This document shows positions 8,975 to 18,147 of a stretch of DNA of 64,000 bases, one piece after another. A program made the position numbers and the translations under genes. The notes beneath the pieces were generated by a model, which made no database searches, was not told the origin of the DNA, and was given only the letters and a program-made list of their open reading frames with translations. How positions within the stretch are numbered: the stretch's first letter is position 1; the number at the start of each line of letters is the position of its first letter. The DNA lies in the NCBI GenBank assembly GCA_002840125.1, contig PGZF01000005.1, positions 558,001 through 622,000 on the forward strand. The letters run 5' to 3'. The DNA is from Gammaproteobacteria bacterium HGW-Gammaproteobacteria-15 (GTDB taxonomy: Bacteria; Pseudomonadota; Gammaproteobacteria; Enterobacterales; Alteromonadaceae).

Positions 8975-9910
8975 ATGGAAACAATAGATATAAACACTAT
9001 TTTAATGGCCGGCTTCGCCCTGGCTGTTGTTATTACCATTGCCAAAAGTGCCCGCGTGGTGCCGCAAAAAAGCAACTTTGTTATTGAGCGCCTCGGCAAA
9101 TACTCGCGCACGCTGGACTCCGGCTTTCATATCCTGATCCCTTTTGTCGACAAAGTGGCCTATACCCACAGTTTAAAAGAAGAAGTGATCGACGTAGAGC
9201 GCCAAACCTGTGTTACCAAAGACAATATTCAGGTGGGCATTAACGGCGTGTTGTATTTGCAGGTGGTAGACCCGCACAAAGCCAGTTACGGCATTAACGA
9301 TTACCGCTATGCCGCCTCCCAGCTGGCACAAACCACGATGCGCTCTGTTATCGGCCAAACTGACCTCGACAAAACCTTTGAAGAGCGCGCCAAAATTAAC
9401 GAAGAAGTGGTAAAAGCACTGGACGAAGCAGCTTCGCCCTGGGGTATTAAAGTACTGCGTTATGAAATTTCTGATATTGAATTGCCGCTAAGCATTAAAG
9501 ATGCGTTAGAGCAGCAAATGCGCGCTGAGCGTGAGCGCCGTGCTGCTATTGCTAAATCAGAAGGTGAGCGCCAGGCCATGATTAACGTATCTGAAGGCCA
9601 GAAGCAGGAAGTAATTAACCTGTCTGAAGGTGACAAGATGCGCCAGATTAACGAAGCCGAAGGCCGCGCTAAAGAAATTGAGCTTATCGCCATCGCTACC
9701 GCCGAAGGTATCCGCCAGATTGCCGAAGCCATTAACCACCCGGGCGGACAAGAAGCAGTAAACCTGCGTGTAGCTGAGCAATACGTAAAGGAGTTCGGTA
9801 ACCTGGCCAAAGCCAACAACACCATGATAGTACCCGCCGAGCTGGCCAATATCGGCGGTGCCGTAGCCGGTTTAACCGAAATTTTAAAAATCGCCCAGCC
9901 GAAGAAGTAA
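8975..9910 (+). CDS. qmcA: SPFH domain membrane protein (stomatin-like, QmcA)
   Basis: A 311-residue SPFH protein anchored by one N-terminal helix (residues 8-24). The band-7 domain starts at ARVVPQKSNFVIERLGKYSRTLDSGFH. A long Ala/Glu-rich coiled coil follows with repeated SEGERQAMINVSEG-like units (residues 185-245). Such proteins oligomerise into large membrane assemblies and in E. coli QmcA associates with the FtsH protease. AAGGAG lies eight bases upstream of the ATG. It sits in an operon with nfeD and ends at a clear intrinsic terminator. Confidence 0.9.
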   Translation: METIDINTILMAGFALAVVITIAKSARVVPQKSNFVIERLGKYSRTLDSGFHILIPFVDKVAYTHSLKEEVIDVERQTCVTKDNIQVGINGVLYLQVVDPHKASYGINDYRYAASQLAQTTMRSVIGQTDLDKTFEERAKINEEVVKALDEAASPWGIKVLRYEISDIELPLSIKDALEQQMRAERERRAAIAKSEGERQAMINVSEGQKQEVINLSEGDKMRQINEAEGRAKEIELIAIATAEGIRQIAEAINHPGGQEAVNLRVAEQYVKEFGNLAKANNTMIVPAELANIGGAVAGLTEILKIAQPKK

Positions 9911-9945
9911 CTTCACTGGATCGGCTGATAGCCGTGACAATAAAC

Positions 9946-9975
9946 AAAGCCAGCGTCATGCTGGCTTTTGGTTTC
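9946..9975 (+). terminator. Intrinsic terminator after qmcA
   Basis: AAAGCCAGC and GCTGGCTTT form a nine-base-pair stem with a five-base loop, followed by TTGGTTTC. It lies 36 bases after the qmcA stop and ends the nfeD-qmcA transcript. Confidence 0.75.
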
Positions 9976-10080
9976 TTTATGTTTGTAAAATCAGTGCCTC
10001 TGGACCAGATTCAAGGATAAATAATCTGAAGTATTTAGCCGGCAAAGAATGTCCATTATTAACCTCGTTTACCATATTCT

Positions 10081-10377
10081 CTACCACCATTTAAACAACA
10101 CAACGATAAGAACCAGCATTAAGATCAACTTGGTTTGGCTATTCACCCACGGTGCCAAAACTAGCCAAGTATAAGAAAACAACATAGAAGTACCGACAAT
10201 CCAGTAAAGCACTGCGCGGCCAATATAATTGTTATTTTCCAGAGCAATAGCTACCAAGAAAACTGTTAACGCCAATATTTGATAACCGAGAAAAACAGGC
10301 CTAGAACACAACAAGATATCAAAAAATACCGCCATTGCTTTGGGTATCTTTCTTACTTTGATTGTTGGTGAGGACAT
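10081..10377 (-). CDS. Small hydrophobic membrane protein, unknown
   Basis: A 98-residue protein with three likely transmembrane helices (residues about 28-48, 55-75 and 81-95) after a basic N-terminus (TIKVRKIPKAM). I do not recognise a family. The ATG at 10377 is chosen because AAGGA lies nine bases before it; an ATG three codons upstream is too close to that site. It follows the histone-deacetylase-like gene by about 40 bases on the same strand and so is probably the last gene of that three-gene cassette. Function unknown. Confidence 0.6.
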   Translation of the reverse strand: MSSPTIKVRKIPKAMAVFFDILLCSRPVFLGYQILALTVFLVAIALENNNYIGRAVLYWIVGTSMLFSYTWLVLAPWVNSQTKLILMLVLIVVLFKWW

Positions 10378-10416
10378 GGTTGTCATTCCTTTTCATTGAG
10401 GCTGTGACAGTGAGTA

Positions 10417-11325
10417 TCAGCTCCCAGACACAGCTTTAATCCCTGCAACTATTGCCGTCGCGCTCTCTTTAACATAACCGCCGCCACCTAAAAACACCGT
10501 TGGGATATACAGCGCTTTTAAGCGCTGGTACACCAGCTTGTGGCTTTGTGCTACTTCAGCCACGCTAAGAGATAACCCTCCAAGCGGGTCTGTCGCTAAA
10601 ACGTCTGTGCCGGCTACCACAAAAGCGAGTTTATAGCCGCTGCTTAGCTGCTCTAGTGCCGCGCTGAGTTTGTTCAGATATAACTCACCACCGGTGCCAC
10701 TGGCCAGTGGCACTGCGATATCAACTCTGCGCCGGCTTACCGGGTCGTTGGGATAAATATCGGCGTTATACACATCAAGCAAAGTGACGTTTTTGTTTTC
10801 GTGAAAGGTTCGGGCGTTGCCGTTGCCGTGGTGGGCGTCGATATCGATAATCAGTATCTTGTCATCTGCTGTTAACTCGCCGCTGGCGATAAGCTGCTGA
10901 TAGCTAATGCCAATATCGTTGTAAATACAGAAACCTTCCATTCGGTGTGGGCTGGCGTGGTGATAACCACCGGCTAGGTTCCACGCATCGTCACCGCCAA
11001 GCGCTAAACGGCTGGCGGTTAACGTACCGGCGACGCCCCAGCGCATAGGCGACAATATTCTGCTATCCAGCCATGAAAACGATAGAAAAGGGATTTTCGG
11101 AATTTCCAGCGCCCTGCACAACGCGGCTTTATCTTTGATCTGAATTTTAAGCAGCTCATTTAAAGAGTTGAGAATGGCATCTTCAGCAATAGGACCTTGC
11201 GGTGCAATGATATCTGCGTCGTTTAACGCCGCACGTACTTTACTAAATTTGCAGCCATCAAATGGATGCAGAAATTTAAAAATACCTACGTCGATGTTGT
11301 AGTTTTCGTGATAGATAATTTTCAT
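10417..11325 (-). CDS. Class IV (HDAC11-like) histone deacetylase family protein
   Basis: Arginase-deacetylase fold protein, 302 residues. The metal and catalytic set is complete. The His pair is at 122-123 in GGYHHASPHRMEGFCIYND, the zinc ligands Asp163 and His165 are in IDIDAHHGNG, the third ligand Asp241 is in AGTDVLATDPLGG, and the catalytic Tyr284 is in GGGGY. The motif spelling resembles HDAC11 more than acetoin-utilisation AcuC or polyamine deacetylases; HDAC11 itself prefers long-chain acyl-lysine. The substrate here is unknown. The start overlaps the stop of the upstream papain-like gene by four bases, so the two are coupled. An intact enzyme is very likely; its role is inference. 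Confidence 0.88.
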   Translation of the reverse strand: MKIIYHENYNIDVGIFKFLHPFDGCKFSKVRAALNDADIIAPQGPIAEDAILNSLNELLKIQIKDKAALCRALEIPKIPFLSFSWLDSRILSPMRWGVAGTLTASRLALGGDDAWNLAGGYHHASPHRMEGFCIYNDIGISYQQLIASGELTADDKILIIDIDAHHGNGNARTFHENKNVTLLDVYNADIYPNDPVSRRRVDIAVPLASGTGGELYLNKLSAALEQLSSGYKLAFVVAGTDVLATDPLGGLSLSVAEVAQSHKLVYQRLKALYIPTVFLGGGGYVKESATAIVAGIKAVSGS

Positions 11326-11777
11326 GCTGACTTCAGTTCATTTGCATAGCGCATCACGTTTGCAGGAGTCCAGATGCCGTAACCTAATATGCGACCGACT
11401 TTAGCATATTCTGCCGCATTGGGTTTAAATGACGGCTTTTTATTCGCGCCTCTTTTCAAAACATCTACGACTAAGTGCGAGCAATTATGGCGGGCTATCT
11501 GGTACCGTGGCACGTTGTTCTGCAGGAAGTTTACATAATGCAGCATTGACACTTCATCAAGGTTCGCAATATCAATTGTAATCGGCTTGCGGCCACCTTC
11601 ATTCTCAATGTCATGCTCAAGGCTTTCAACATAAGCGCCCGGGTGGCTGGTTTTGATCTTCAAGTCTTTTTTGCCTGCCTCACCATCGGGCCAGAAGCTG
11701 ACATAAACGTTTCTTATAGTCAGCGCGGCATGGCCAACATGCTTCTCATCCCTTAACCAAATATGTACCTTTACCAT
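11322..11777 (-). CDS. Putative permuted papain-fold (NlpC/P60- or LRAT-like) protein
   Basis: A 151-residue cytoplasmic protein without signal peptide or membrane helix. A His in VGHAALTI (residue 16), an aromatic strand VSFWPDG, and a Cys in HNCSHLVVDVL (residue 99) are arranged as in circularly permuted papain-fold proteins, where His precedes Cys. The NCS(H) motif is typical of such amidases, peptidases or acyltransferases. I cannot name the family with certainty. It is the first gene of the cassette with the deacetylase (four-base overlap), which points to a joint role on the same acylated or amide-linked target. Confidence 0.6.
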   Translation of the reverse strand: MVKVHIWLRDEKHVGHAALTIRNVYVSFWPDGEAGKKDLKIKTSHPGAYVESLEHDIENEGGRKPITIDIANLDEVSMLHYVNFLQNNVPRYQIARHNCSHLVVDVLKRGANKKPSFKPNAAEYAKVGRILGYGIWTPANVMRYANELKSA

Positions 11778-11973
11778 GGCTTATCCCTCTGCATTGAAAG
11801 CCATGATAATAGTGCTACGAAGCCACAAAATAAACAATTTGTTAATTTTTAATATTCAATTTAACAATTAAATGCCAACAAAAAATGAGATACCAGCGAT
11901 ACAAGAGCTTTTGGCAATAGCCGTATACCTTTGAGGAAGTGGCGCAATATCCAGATGATATTACGCACTGGGC

Positions 11974-12261
11974 TTACTGCTGATCAGACGATGGCAGTTC
12001 TTTGGTGTCAAACTGCTGGGTTTTCTCGGCCAGTAAAGCTGCTAATTGCTGCTCGAGCTTTTCTACTTTCTCACGGGTGCGCAGTAATACCTGGCGCTGT
12101 ACGTCGAACTCTTCACGGCTGACAAAATCCAGATCGGCCAGTTTACTTTGTAGTACCTGCTTTACCTTGGTTTCAACGTCGTCGGCAAACTGGCGTAACT
12201 GTGGTGGAATAGCGTTGCCAATTTGCTTGGCAATATCTTCAATTTTTTTCGGGTCTATCAT
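11974..12261 (-). CDS. ubiK: Ubiquinone biosynthesis accessory factor UbiK
   Basis: A 95-residue protein of the BMFP/YqiC family. It starts [32 protein letters not shown] and ends in a coiled coil (residues 50-85, [18 protein letters not shown]). UbiK binds UbiJ lipids and promotes assembly of the ubiquinone-synthesis complex under aerobic conditions. The ATG at 12261 is preceded by AGGAG at a six-base spacing; a longer reading frame upstream lacks such a site. It is divergent from rep, with about 140 bases between starts. Confidence 0.9.
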   Translation of the reverse strand: MIDPKKIEDIAKQIGNAIPPQLRQFADDVETKVKQVLQSKLADLDFVSREEFDVQRQVLLRTREKVEKLEQQLAALLAEKTQQFDTKELPSSDQQ

Positions 12262-12401
12262 GCTGATCTCCTGTATCGCATCAGTAGCTTGCGACATTAT
12301 GCTGAACCGTAAGCCTTATTCTACAGGCCAAAACCACAATCGCGAATGCTATTTAGCGGCAAATTTCGTTACAATGCCAGCCTTAGTGTAAGGGTGAGTG
12401 A

Positions 12402-14417
12402 ATGAAGTTAAATCCGCAACAAAATGCTGCTGTTAAATTTATCTCCGGGCCTTGCCTGGTGCTGGCCGGTGCCGGCAGTGGTAAAACCCGGGTAATTATT
12501 AATAAAATTGCCTACCTGATCCAGGAATGCGACATGCCGGCACGGCACATAGCAGCAGTTACCTTTACCAATAAAGCCGCCCGCGAAATGCGCGAGCGTA
12601 TTAACCATCAGCTACCGAAAACCGCCACCCGCGGCCTGACTATTTCTACCTTTCACACCCTTGGGCTGGAAATTCTGAAAAAGGAATACCGCCATATTGG
12701 CTATAAAGCCAACTTTACCCTGTTTGATGATCAGGACAGTATGGCGCTATTAAAGGAATTGAGCGAAAACGATATTCAGGGCGATAAAGACTTACTGCGC
12801 GCACTGCAAAGCCGCATCAGCAGCTGGAAAAACGAACTGACGCTGCCAGCCAGGGCCATAGCTGAAGCTCAGGATGCGCAAAGCATCAGCTTTGCGAATT
12901 ATTACCAGCACTACACCCAACAGCTAACTGCCTATAACGCGCTGGATTTTGACGATTTAATTTTAATGCCTACTTTGCTGTTTCAACATAATGCTGAGGT
13001 ACGGCAGAAGTGGCAGCAAAAAATTCAATACCTGCTGGTGGATGAATATCAGGATACCAATACCAGCCAGTACCAACTGGTGAAATGGCTGGTGGGCGAG
13101 CGCCAGCGCTTTACGGTGGTGGGCGATGATGACCAGTCTATTTATTCCTGGCGCGGGGCCCGGCCACAGAATTTGGTGCTGTTAAAAACCGATTTTCCCA
13201 ATTTAAATGTGATTAAGCTGGAGCAAAATTACCGCTCGGCCGAGCGTATTTTAAAAGCCGCCAATATTTTAATTGCTAACAACCCGCACGAGTTTGAAAA
13301 GCAGCTGTTTAGCGAAAACGGTTATGGCGTGCCGCTAAAAGTGATCCCCTGTAAACATGAGGAAGACGAAGCGGAAAAAGTAGTAGCCGAGATTATTTCA
13401 CACCGCTTTATTAACCGCAGCCAATACCGCGACTACGCCTTATTGTACCGCGGTAACCATCAATCACGTTTATTTGAAAAAGCGCTGATGACCAACCGCA
13501 TTCCTTACAAAATCTCCGGCGGCACGTCGTTTTTTTCGCGCAGTGAAGTTAAAGACGTGATGGCGTATTTGCGGTTGGTGGTTAATCAGGATGACGATAA
13601 CGCCCTGCTGCGTATTATTAATGTGCCACGGCGCGAAATTGGCGCGGCTACCTTGCAGCATATTGGTAATCTGGCGAACCAGAAGCAAGTTAGTTTATTT
13701 GAGGCCTGCTGCAACAGTGAGTTGTCGATGCATTTATCCGCCCGCGCCCACAATGCAGTAAAACAGTTTGCCCAGTGGATTGTTGGCATTGCCGACAATG
13801 TGCAGCGCGCCGATCCGGCCGAGGCGATACGCGATTTAATTCGTCAGAGCCATTACGAAGCCTGGCTGTTTGAAACCAGCACCAGCGCCAAAGCGGCCGA
13901 AATGGCGCTGAAAAATGTCAATGAGCTGTACCGCTGGATCAGCGAAATGCTGCAGGGCAAAGATGACGACGAGCCGATGACGCTGCCCGAGGTGGTTACC
14001 CGCTTAACACTGCGCGATATGATGGAGCGTCAGGAACAGGAGGATAACGCCGATCAGGTGCAGCTGCTTACACTACATGCTTCTAAAGGGTTAGAGTTCC
14101 CCTATGTGTTTATGGTGGGCATGGAAGAGGGTATTTTGCCGCACCAGGTCAGCATAGATGAAGACAACGTAGAGGAAGAACGCCGGCTGGCTTATGTCGG
14201 TATTACCCGCGCCCAGCGCGAGCTGATTTTTACCTACGCCAAAGAGCGGCGCCAGTTTGGCGAAGTTGTGCGGCCCGAACCCAGCCGGTTTTTGTATGAA
14301 TTACCGCAGGACGATTTAGAATGGCAAAGCGCCGCGCCGGTAAAAACGGCCGAGCAGCGCCAGCAAACCGGCCAGGCGCATATTGAACGCCTACGCCAGA
14401 TGCTGAAGAACAATTGA
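12402..14417 (+). CDS. rep: ATP-dependent DNA helicase Rep
   Basis: Superfamily 1A 3'-5' helicase that removes roadblocks ahead of the replication fork. At 671 residues it matches Rep (about 673) rather than UvrD (about 720). Motifs in order are [11 protein letters not shown], Walker [22 protein letters not shown] (Ia), VDEYQDTN (II), [15 protein letters not shown] (III), QNYRS (IV), [16 protein letters not shown] (V) and [15 protein letters not shown] (VI). The end shows the usual short C-terminal tail. It overlaps the 3' end of the convergent GGDEF gene by 27 bases. Confidence 0.95.
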   Translation: MKLNPQQNAAVKFISGPCLVLAGAGSGKTRVIINKIAYLIQECDMPARHIAAVTFTNKAAREMRERINHQLPKTATRGLTISTFHTLGLEILKKEYRHIGYKANFTLFDDQDSMALLKELSENDIQGDKDLLRALQSRISSWKNELTLPARAIAEAQDAQSISFANYYQHYTQQLTAYNALDFDDLILMPTLLFQHNAEVRQKWQQKIQYLLVDEYQDTNTSQYQLVKWLVGERQRFTVVGDDDQSIYSWRGARPQNLVLLKTDFPNLNVIKLEQNYRSAERILKAANILIANNPHEFEKQLFSENGYGVPLKVIPCKHEEDEAEKVVAEIISHRFINRSQYRDYALLYRGNHQSRLFEKALMTNRIPYKISGGTSFFSRSEVKDVMAYLRLVVNQDDDNALLRIINVPRREIGAATLQHIGNLANQKQVSLFEACCNSELSMHLSARAHNAVKQFAQWIVGIADNVQRADPAEAIRDLIRQSHYEAWLFETSTSAKAAEMALKNVNELYRWISEMLQGKDDDEPMTLPEVVTRLTLRDMMERQEQEDNADQVQLLTLHASKGLEFPYVFMVGMEEGILPHQVSIDEDNVEEERRLAYVGITRAQRELIFTYAKERRQFGEVVRPEPSRFLYELPQDDLEWQSAAPVKTAEQRQQTGQAHIERLRQMLKNN

Positions 14418-17000
14418 CGGTGTGGTACTTAGCTCTTGGGCCGACAGCAGCTCAGCCACATATTTGCCCTGCATAAAGCAACAGCCTTCTGCCAGCAGCA
14501 GGTTGAGTAAATCAGCGTTATCAACCCCATCGGCCAGTAAGCGGAATTTATAACTCAGCGCCAGCGACTGCAGCATTTGTAGTAACTGGCGTTTTTGTTC
14601 ACTGCGTATCAGTTGGCGGCAAAAAACGGCGTCCAGTTTGACAAAATCAAACTGCTGTTGCAGCAATAAACTCAGCGGCGCCATGCCGGCAGCAAAGTTA
14701 TGCAGCGCCAGGCGCACACCGAGTTGTTTTAACTGCTGCAAGTTATGCTGCACTGTATTGTTACCGCTTTGCAGCAAATCACTCTCTGAAAATGCCAGAC
14801 ATAGCCGGTGTATCTCAGTTACCTCGGCCAGTCGTTTTTTTAACGCTTCATATAAATCATTTTGCTGTAAATGCTGCACGCTAAGACGCACGGTCAGTAA
14901 ACCTGCACTGGTATCACTTAGCATTAACTGACGGCAAGCCTGTTGCAGCAACAGTTGTTCAATTTGCGGCAAAATGCCCACCTGGGCCGCATGCTGGCAA
15001 AAATTATATTGGGTACCCAATTGCGGATGCTGCCACTGCGCATGTAACTCGTAGCCCATTAAATTACGCGCCTGGCCACACAGCACCGGCTCGTAAACCG
15101 CGGTAAATTGCTGTTGCTCTAAAGCCTGCATCATGACCTGCTCAGTGCTAAGGGCCTGCAGCATTTGCTCGCGCATGGTTTCATTAAAAATGACGAAGCG
15201 GTTGCGTCCCATCGATTTGGCCTGATACATGGCGGCATCGGCGTCCCGCAGTAAGGCTTCGGCTTTACTGTGCTCATGGCTGAAATGGGCAATACCAACA
15301 CTGGCGCCAGAGTGCACCTGCTGGCCCTGCAATAAAAACGGCTGGCGTATCATGTCAATAATACGCTCGGCGACTTCTTCAGCATCCACTTCATCAGCCA
15401 GGCTGGTGAGCAGCACCACAAATTCATCACCACCCAGCCGCGCCACCATATCATGCTCGCGTACCGTGGTCTGCAAGCGCTTACTTACCTCCACCAAAAA
15501 TGCATCACCAATATGATGCCCCAGGGTATCGTTAATCAGCTTAAAACGATCCAGATCGATAAACAGCAGGGCTATTTTCAGCTGCGATTGGCGTTTACTC
15601 AGCGCAAACTGCTGCTTTAACTGTTGCAGAAACATCTGCCGGTTGGCCAGCCCGGTTAGAGCATCATGGTTGGCCTCATAAAACAGTTTTTGTTCGGCTT
15701 TTTTCCGCTCTTCTACCTGCAGCCGTAAAAACAGATTGGTTTGGCGCAGCTCGCGGGTACTTTCAAATACTTTGCGCTCCAGCTCTTCCTGGTGACGCTT
15801 TTGCTGCTCAGTCGTTTGCTTACGGTGAATAGCGACCGCAATATGCTGCGATACAAAGCGCAGAATATTCAGCTCAGCCTCGGAATAACAATAACTTTTT
15901 TCGTAAGACTGCAGTGCAATTACACCAATAACCTGCTTGTCCAGCATCAGCGGAGCCCCAAGCCAGCTGGTAGAATAGCGCACAGCAGAGGCCAGATCGC
16001 TGATGCCGCGGCATATTTCACCGCTGGCAACCAGTTTTTCGGCGGTATCGGCGTTAATCAGCTTTACGTCGGCACAACGTATGACATATTCAGTAAAACC
16101 GCGGCTTAACGGCCGCTCTCGTGCCGGTGGTGAATATTGGTCAATATAAAACGGGAAGGTGAGTTTGGTTTTATCACTGTTAAGCAAGGCAATATAGCAG
16201 TTATCCGCATGCATCAAACCAGATAACACCTGATGCACGGCGCGATAAAAGCTGTTCATATCGCTGCTGCTGGCGGTTAGTTCTGAGATACGATACAACG
16301 CCACCTGCAGCTGTTCAGCACTGGTGCGTTCTTTTATTTCTTTTTGCAATGACTGATTAATGCTTTGCAATTGCTGGGTGCGCTGGCGCACGGTGTCTTC
16401 GAGCAATTCGCGGCTTTTTACTCTGTCCAGCGCAGTAATAGTGTGGCCACCAATATTGCTGAACAAGGCCAGATCGGCCTCGGTATATAAATGCTCAGCG
16501 TTATATGACTGAATAGCCATTACGCCAATAACCTGCTCACCTCGGCACAAGGGTATACCCAGCCAGTGCGAGCAGGGTGAACCCTGTGCCTGAATATGGC
16601 CGTTAAGCACCAGTTGCTCAAACTGCTGGCTATCGCACATTAACGCTTTGCCACTGCGGGCAACGTAGCCGGTTAAACCGGTTGAAAAGGCACTTGAGGG
16701 CACCTGTGCAATAAGCTGTTGATCTTTTTCATCCGAAAAATACTGTGGGGAATACTGCTCGGTTGCGTTGTTATAAAACACTACGTAGAAATTTTCAGCG
16801 TGCAGCAGTTCAGATACCATCTTGTGAATAGCCGGATAAAATTCCCGCATATCACTGATAGTACTGGCTAGTTCAGATAGCTGCAGTAATGCGCCCTGAA
16901 TGATATAGGCTTGTTTATAGCGCTGCGCCAATAATGTAAGGCGCCGCAACCTGATTTCAGCCTGACGTAAACGCTTATTCAGTTTTGTTGATCCCTTCAA
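14391..17000 (-). CDS. GAF-GAF-GGDEF-EAL protein with degenerate EAL domain
   Basis: An 869-residue cyclic-di-GMP signalling protein with no membrane helix. Two GAF sensor domains (about 40-190 and 235-395) are joined by coiled coils. A GGDEF domain (about 435-600) has intact RLGGDEF and an RxxD inhibitory site (REHD) five residues before it, so it is probably an active, product-inhibited diguanylate cyclase. The C-terminal EAL domain (about 615-860) is broken: EAL reads YELHAQW, the DDFG loop reads LHNFAAG, and the later metal-binding Asp/Glu residues are missing. It most likely binds rather than degrades c-di-GMP, or is structural. The start is a TTG at 17000, chosen because no ATG or GTG lies between the in-frame stop upstream and residue 52; no strong ribosome site is visible. 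Confidence 0.88.
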   Translation of the reverse strand: MKGSTKLNKRLRQAEIRLRRLTLLAQRYKQAYIIQGALLQLSELASTISDMREFYPAIHKMVSELLHAENFYVVFYNNATEQYSPQYFSDEKDQQLIAQVPSSAFSTGLTGYVARSGKALMCDSQQFEQLVLNGHIQAQGSPCSHWLGIPLCRGEQVIGVMAIQSYNAEHLYTEADLALFSNIGGHTITALDRVKSRELLEDTVRQRTQQLQSINQSLQKEIKERTSAEQLQVALYRISELTASSSDMNSFYRAVHQVLSGLMHADNCYIALLNSDKTKLTFPFYIDQYSPPARERPLSRGFTEYVIRCADVKLINADTAEKLVASGEICRGISDLASAVRYSTSWLGAPLMLDKQVIGVIALQSYEKSYCYSEAELNILRFVSQHIAVAIHRKQTTEQQKRHQEELERKVFESTRELRQTNLFLRLQVEERKKAEQKLFYEANHDALTGLANRQMFLQQLKQQFALSKRQSQLKIALLFIDLDRFKLINDTLGHHIGDAFLVEVSKRLQTTVREHDMVARLGGDEFVVLLTSLADEVDAEEVAERIIDMIRQPFLLQGQQVHSGASVGIAHFSHEHSKAEALLRDADAAMYQAKSMGRNRFVIFNETMREQMLQALSTEQVMMQALEQQQFTAVYEPVLCGQARNLMGYELHAQWQHPQLGTQYNFCQHAAQVGILPQIEQLLLQQACRQLMLSDTSAGLLTVRLSVQHLQQNDLYEALKKRLAEVTEIHRLCLAFSESDLLQSGNNTVQHNLQQLKQLGVRLALHNFAAGMAPLSLLLQQQFDFVKLDAVFCRQLIRSEQKRQLLQMLQSLALSYKFRLLADGVDNADLLNLLLAEGCCFMQGKYVAELLSAQELSTTPSIVLQHLA

Positions 17001-17019
17001 CGCTGATACGATTCTTATA

Positions 17020-17039
17020 TGGCCAGATGCTGCTGGCCA
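17020..17039. repeat. Inverted repeat upstream of the GGDEF gene
   Basis: TGGCCAG and CTGGCCA form perfect seven-base arms around a six-base spacer, 20 bases before the start of the GAF-GGDEF-EAL gene. It could be an operator or a 5' leader hairpin of that mRNA. No T run follows on the minus strand. Confidence 0.45.
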
Positions 17040-17150
17040 ACTTTATTTTTGACCGACTCATTATGCACAAAGTTTAACCACATGGAAGAGCCGGACCGGC
17101 ACTAATTAACAATTGCTTAGGCTAATTTATTTTCTGTGCAGATAAAAACA

Positions 17151-17177
17151 ACTAAGGCCGCATTAAGCGGCCTTAGT
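17151..17177 (-). terminator. Intrinsic terminator after cytochrome c5
   Basis: ACTAAGGCCGC and GCGGCCTTAGT pair perfectly over eleven bases around a five-base loop. On the minus strand the stem is followed by TGTTTTTATC. It lies 15 bases after the stop of the cytochrome gene. Confidence 0.85.
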
Positions 17178-17191
17178 GTGACAATATAATG

Positions 17192-17587
17192 TTATACGCC
17201 GTCGGTCATAAACTTAATGGCGGCGGCAATTTCATCATCCGAACAATCGGCACAGGTACCGCGGGCCGGCATATTGCGAATACCTTCAATGGCATGTTTA
17301 AGCATAACATCGAAGCCTTGATCCATACGCGATTTCCAGGCGGCATCATCTTTTTTCGGTGCATCCAGAGCGCCGGTGCCATGGCAGGCAAAACAGGCAG
17401 TCTGGTATACTTTTTCACCACTACGCGGGCCAGATGGGCCAGCGTCAGAAGCAGCTGCAGCTCCGGCTACATAAACCTGACCAACAGGAGCAAGACGTTT
17501 AGCCAGCGCTTCTTTATCCGCATCCGAACTGGCATTGACACTCACTGTTGTTAACAACAAGGCGAAAGCGAGAGTTAATTTTTTCAT
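17192..17587 (-). CDS. Cytochrome c5 family protein
   Basis: A 131-residue periplasmic monoheme cytochrome that shuttles electrons in respiration. Signal peptide MKKLTLAFALLLTTVSVNA is followed by heme motif CFACH (Cys65, Cys68, His69), the axial Met in IRNMPARG (Met106), and the extra CADC cysteine pair (112, 115) that marks the c5 family. It is a single gene ended by a strong terminator and is divergent from the polA upstream region. Confidence 0.92.
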   Translation of the reverse strand: MKKLTLAFALLLTTVSVNASSDADKEALAKRLAPVGQVYVAGAAAASDAGPSGPRSGEKVYQTACFACHGTGALDAPKKDDAAWKSRMDQGFDVMLKHAIEGIRNMPARGTCADCSDDEIAAAIKFMTDGV

Positions 17588-18147
17588 CTACTTGGTTCCT
17601 GTGGTAAAAGCCGCACAAAATTTGAGGCATTATAGCCCCCAAGCCACAGCAAGGGGAAGCCCCAACAATAGCCACGGTTATAAATGCATAATAAAGTACG
17701 ACGTTATTACCAGCCTGAAGCTAAATCTGCAACAGATATCAGCGGATCTGCTATATGCTTTTTTGTTCCTTACGCAAGCTCTTTTAAAGCTAAATTATTT
17801 AATGTTTTTGCTTTGAATCCACCAAGTTTGTGGTAGTCTAGTCGGCCGGCAATTCACGATTTCCTCTGCAGTTTTGTGAAGAGCCTGATTAACATGGAAA
17901 AGCTTTTCCACAAAATAAAAATTAGAAAATAGTAATATGGGCGCTGCGACAAACCCCAATTTCTCTTTATAAAACAAAGCATTAAAACACAACCAAACTA
18001 TGACTCACTAAAAGCCATGGTTTGTTCAGCTATGTTTTGCACAAAGTTATCCACAGCTTATCATCCTGAACCACACCGCCGTATTACTGGCAGCAATGCA
18101 CGCGCTGTGGCATGCTATAGCTTTATTTCTGCAGGATATTACTACCC
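17588..18147. other. 560-base region upstream of polA with palindrome and DnaA-box-like sites
   Basis: No gene is supported here; the few open frames lack ribosome sites and coding character. Two matches to the DnaA box consensus TTWTNCACA are present: TTTTCCACA at 17904-17912 and the perfect TTATCCACA at 18047-18055. The first overlaps a perfect 16-base palindrome, TGGAAAAGCTTTTCCA, at 17895-17910. These could couple polA expression to replication initiation, but two sites in 560 AT-rich bases may be chance. The far right end must hold the polA promoter. Confidence 0.45.

Noticed and set aside
17795-17992. Small minus-strand frame of 65 codons in the polA upstream region
   Set aside because: Composition is not coding-like, no ribosome site is present, and it covers the palindrome and a DnaA-like box.
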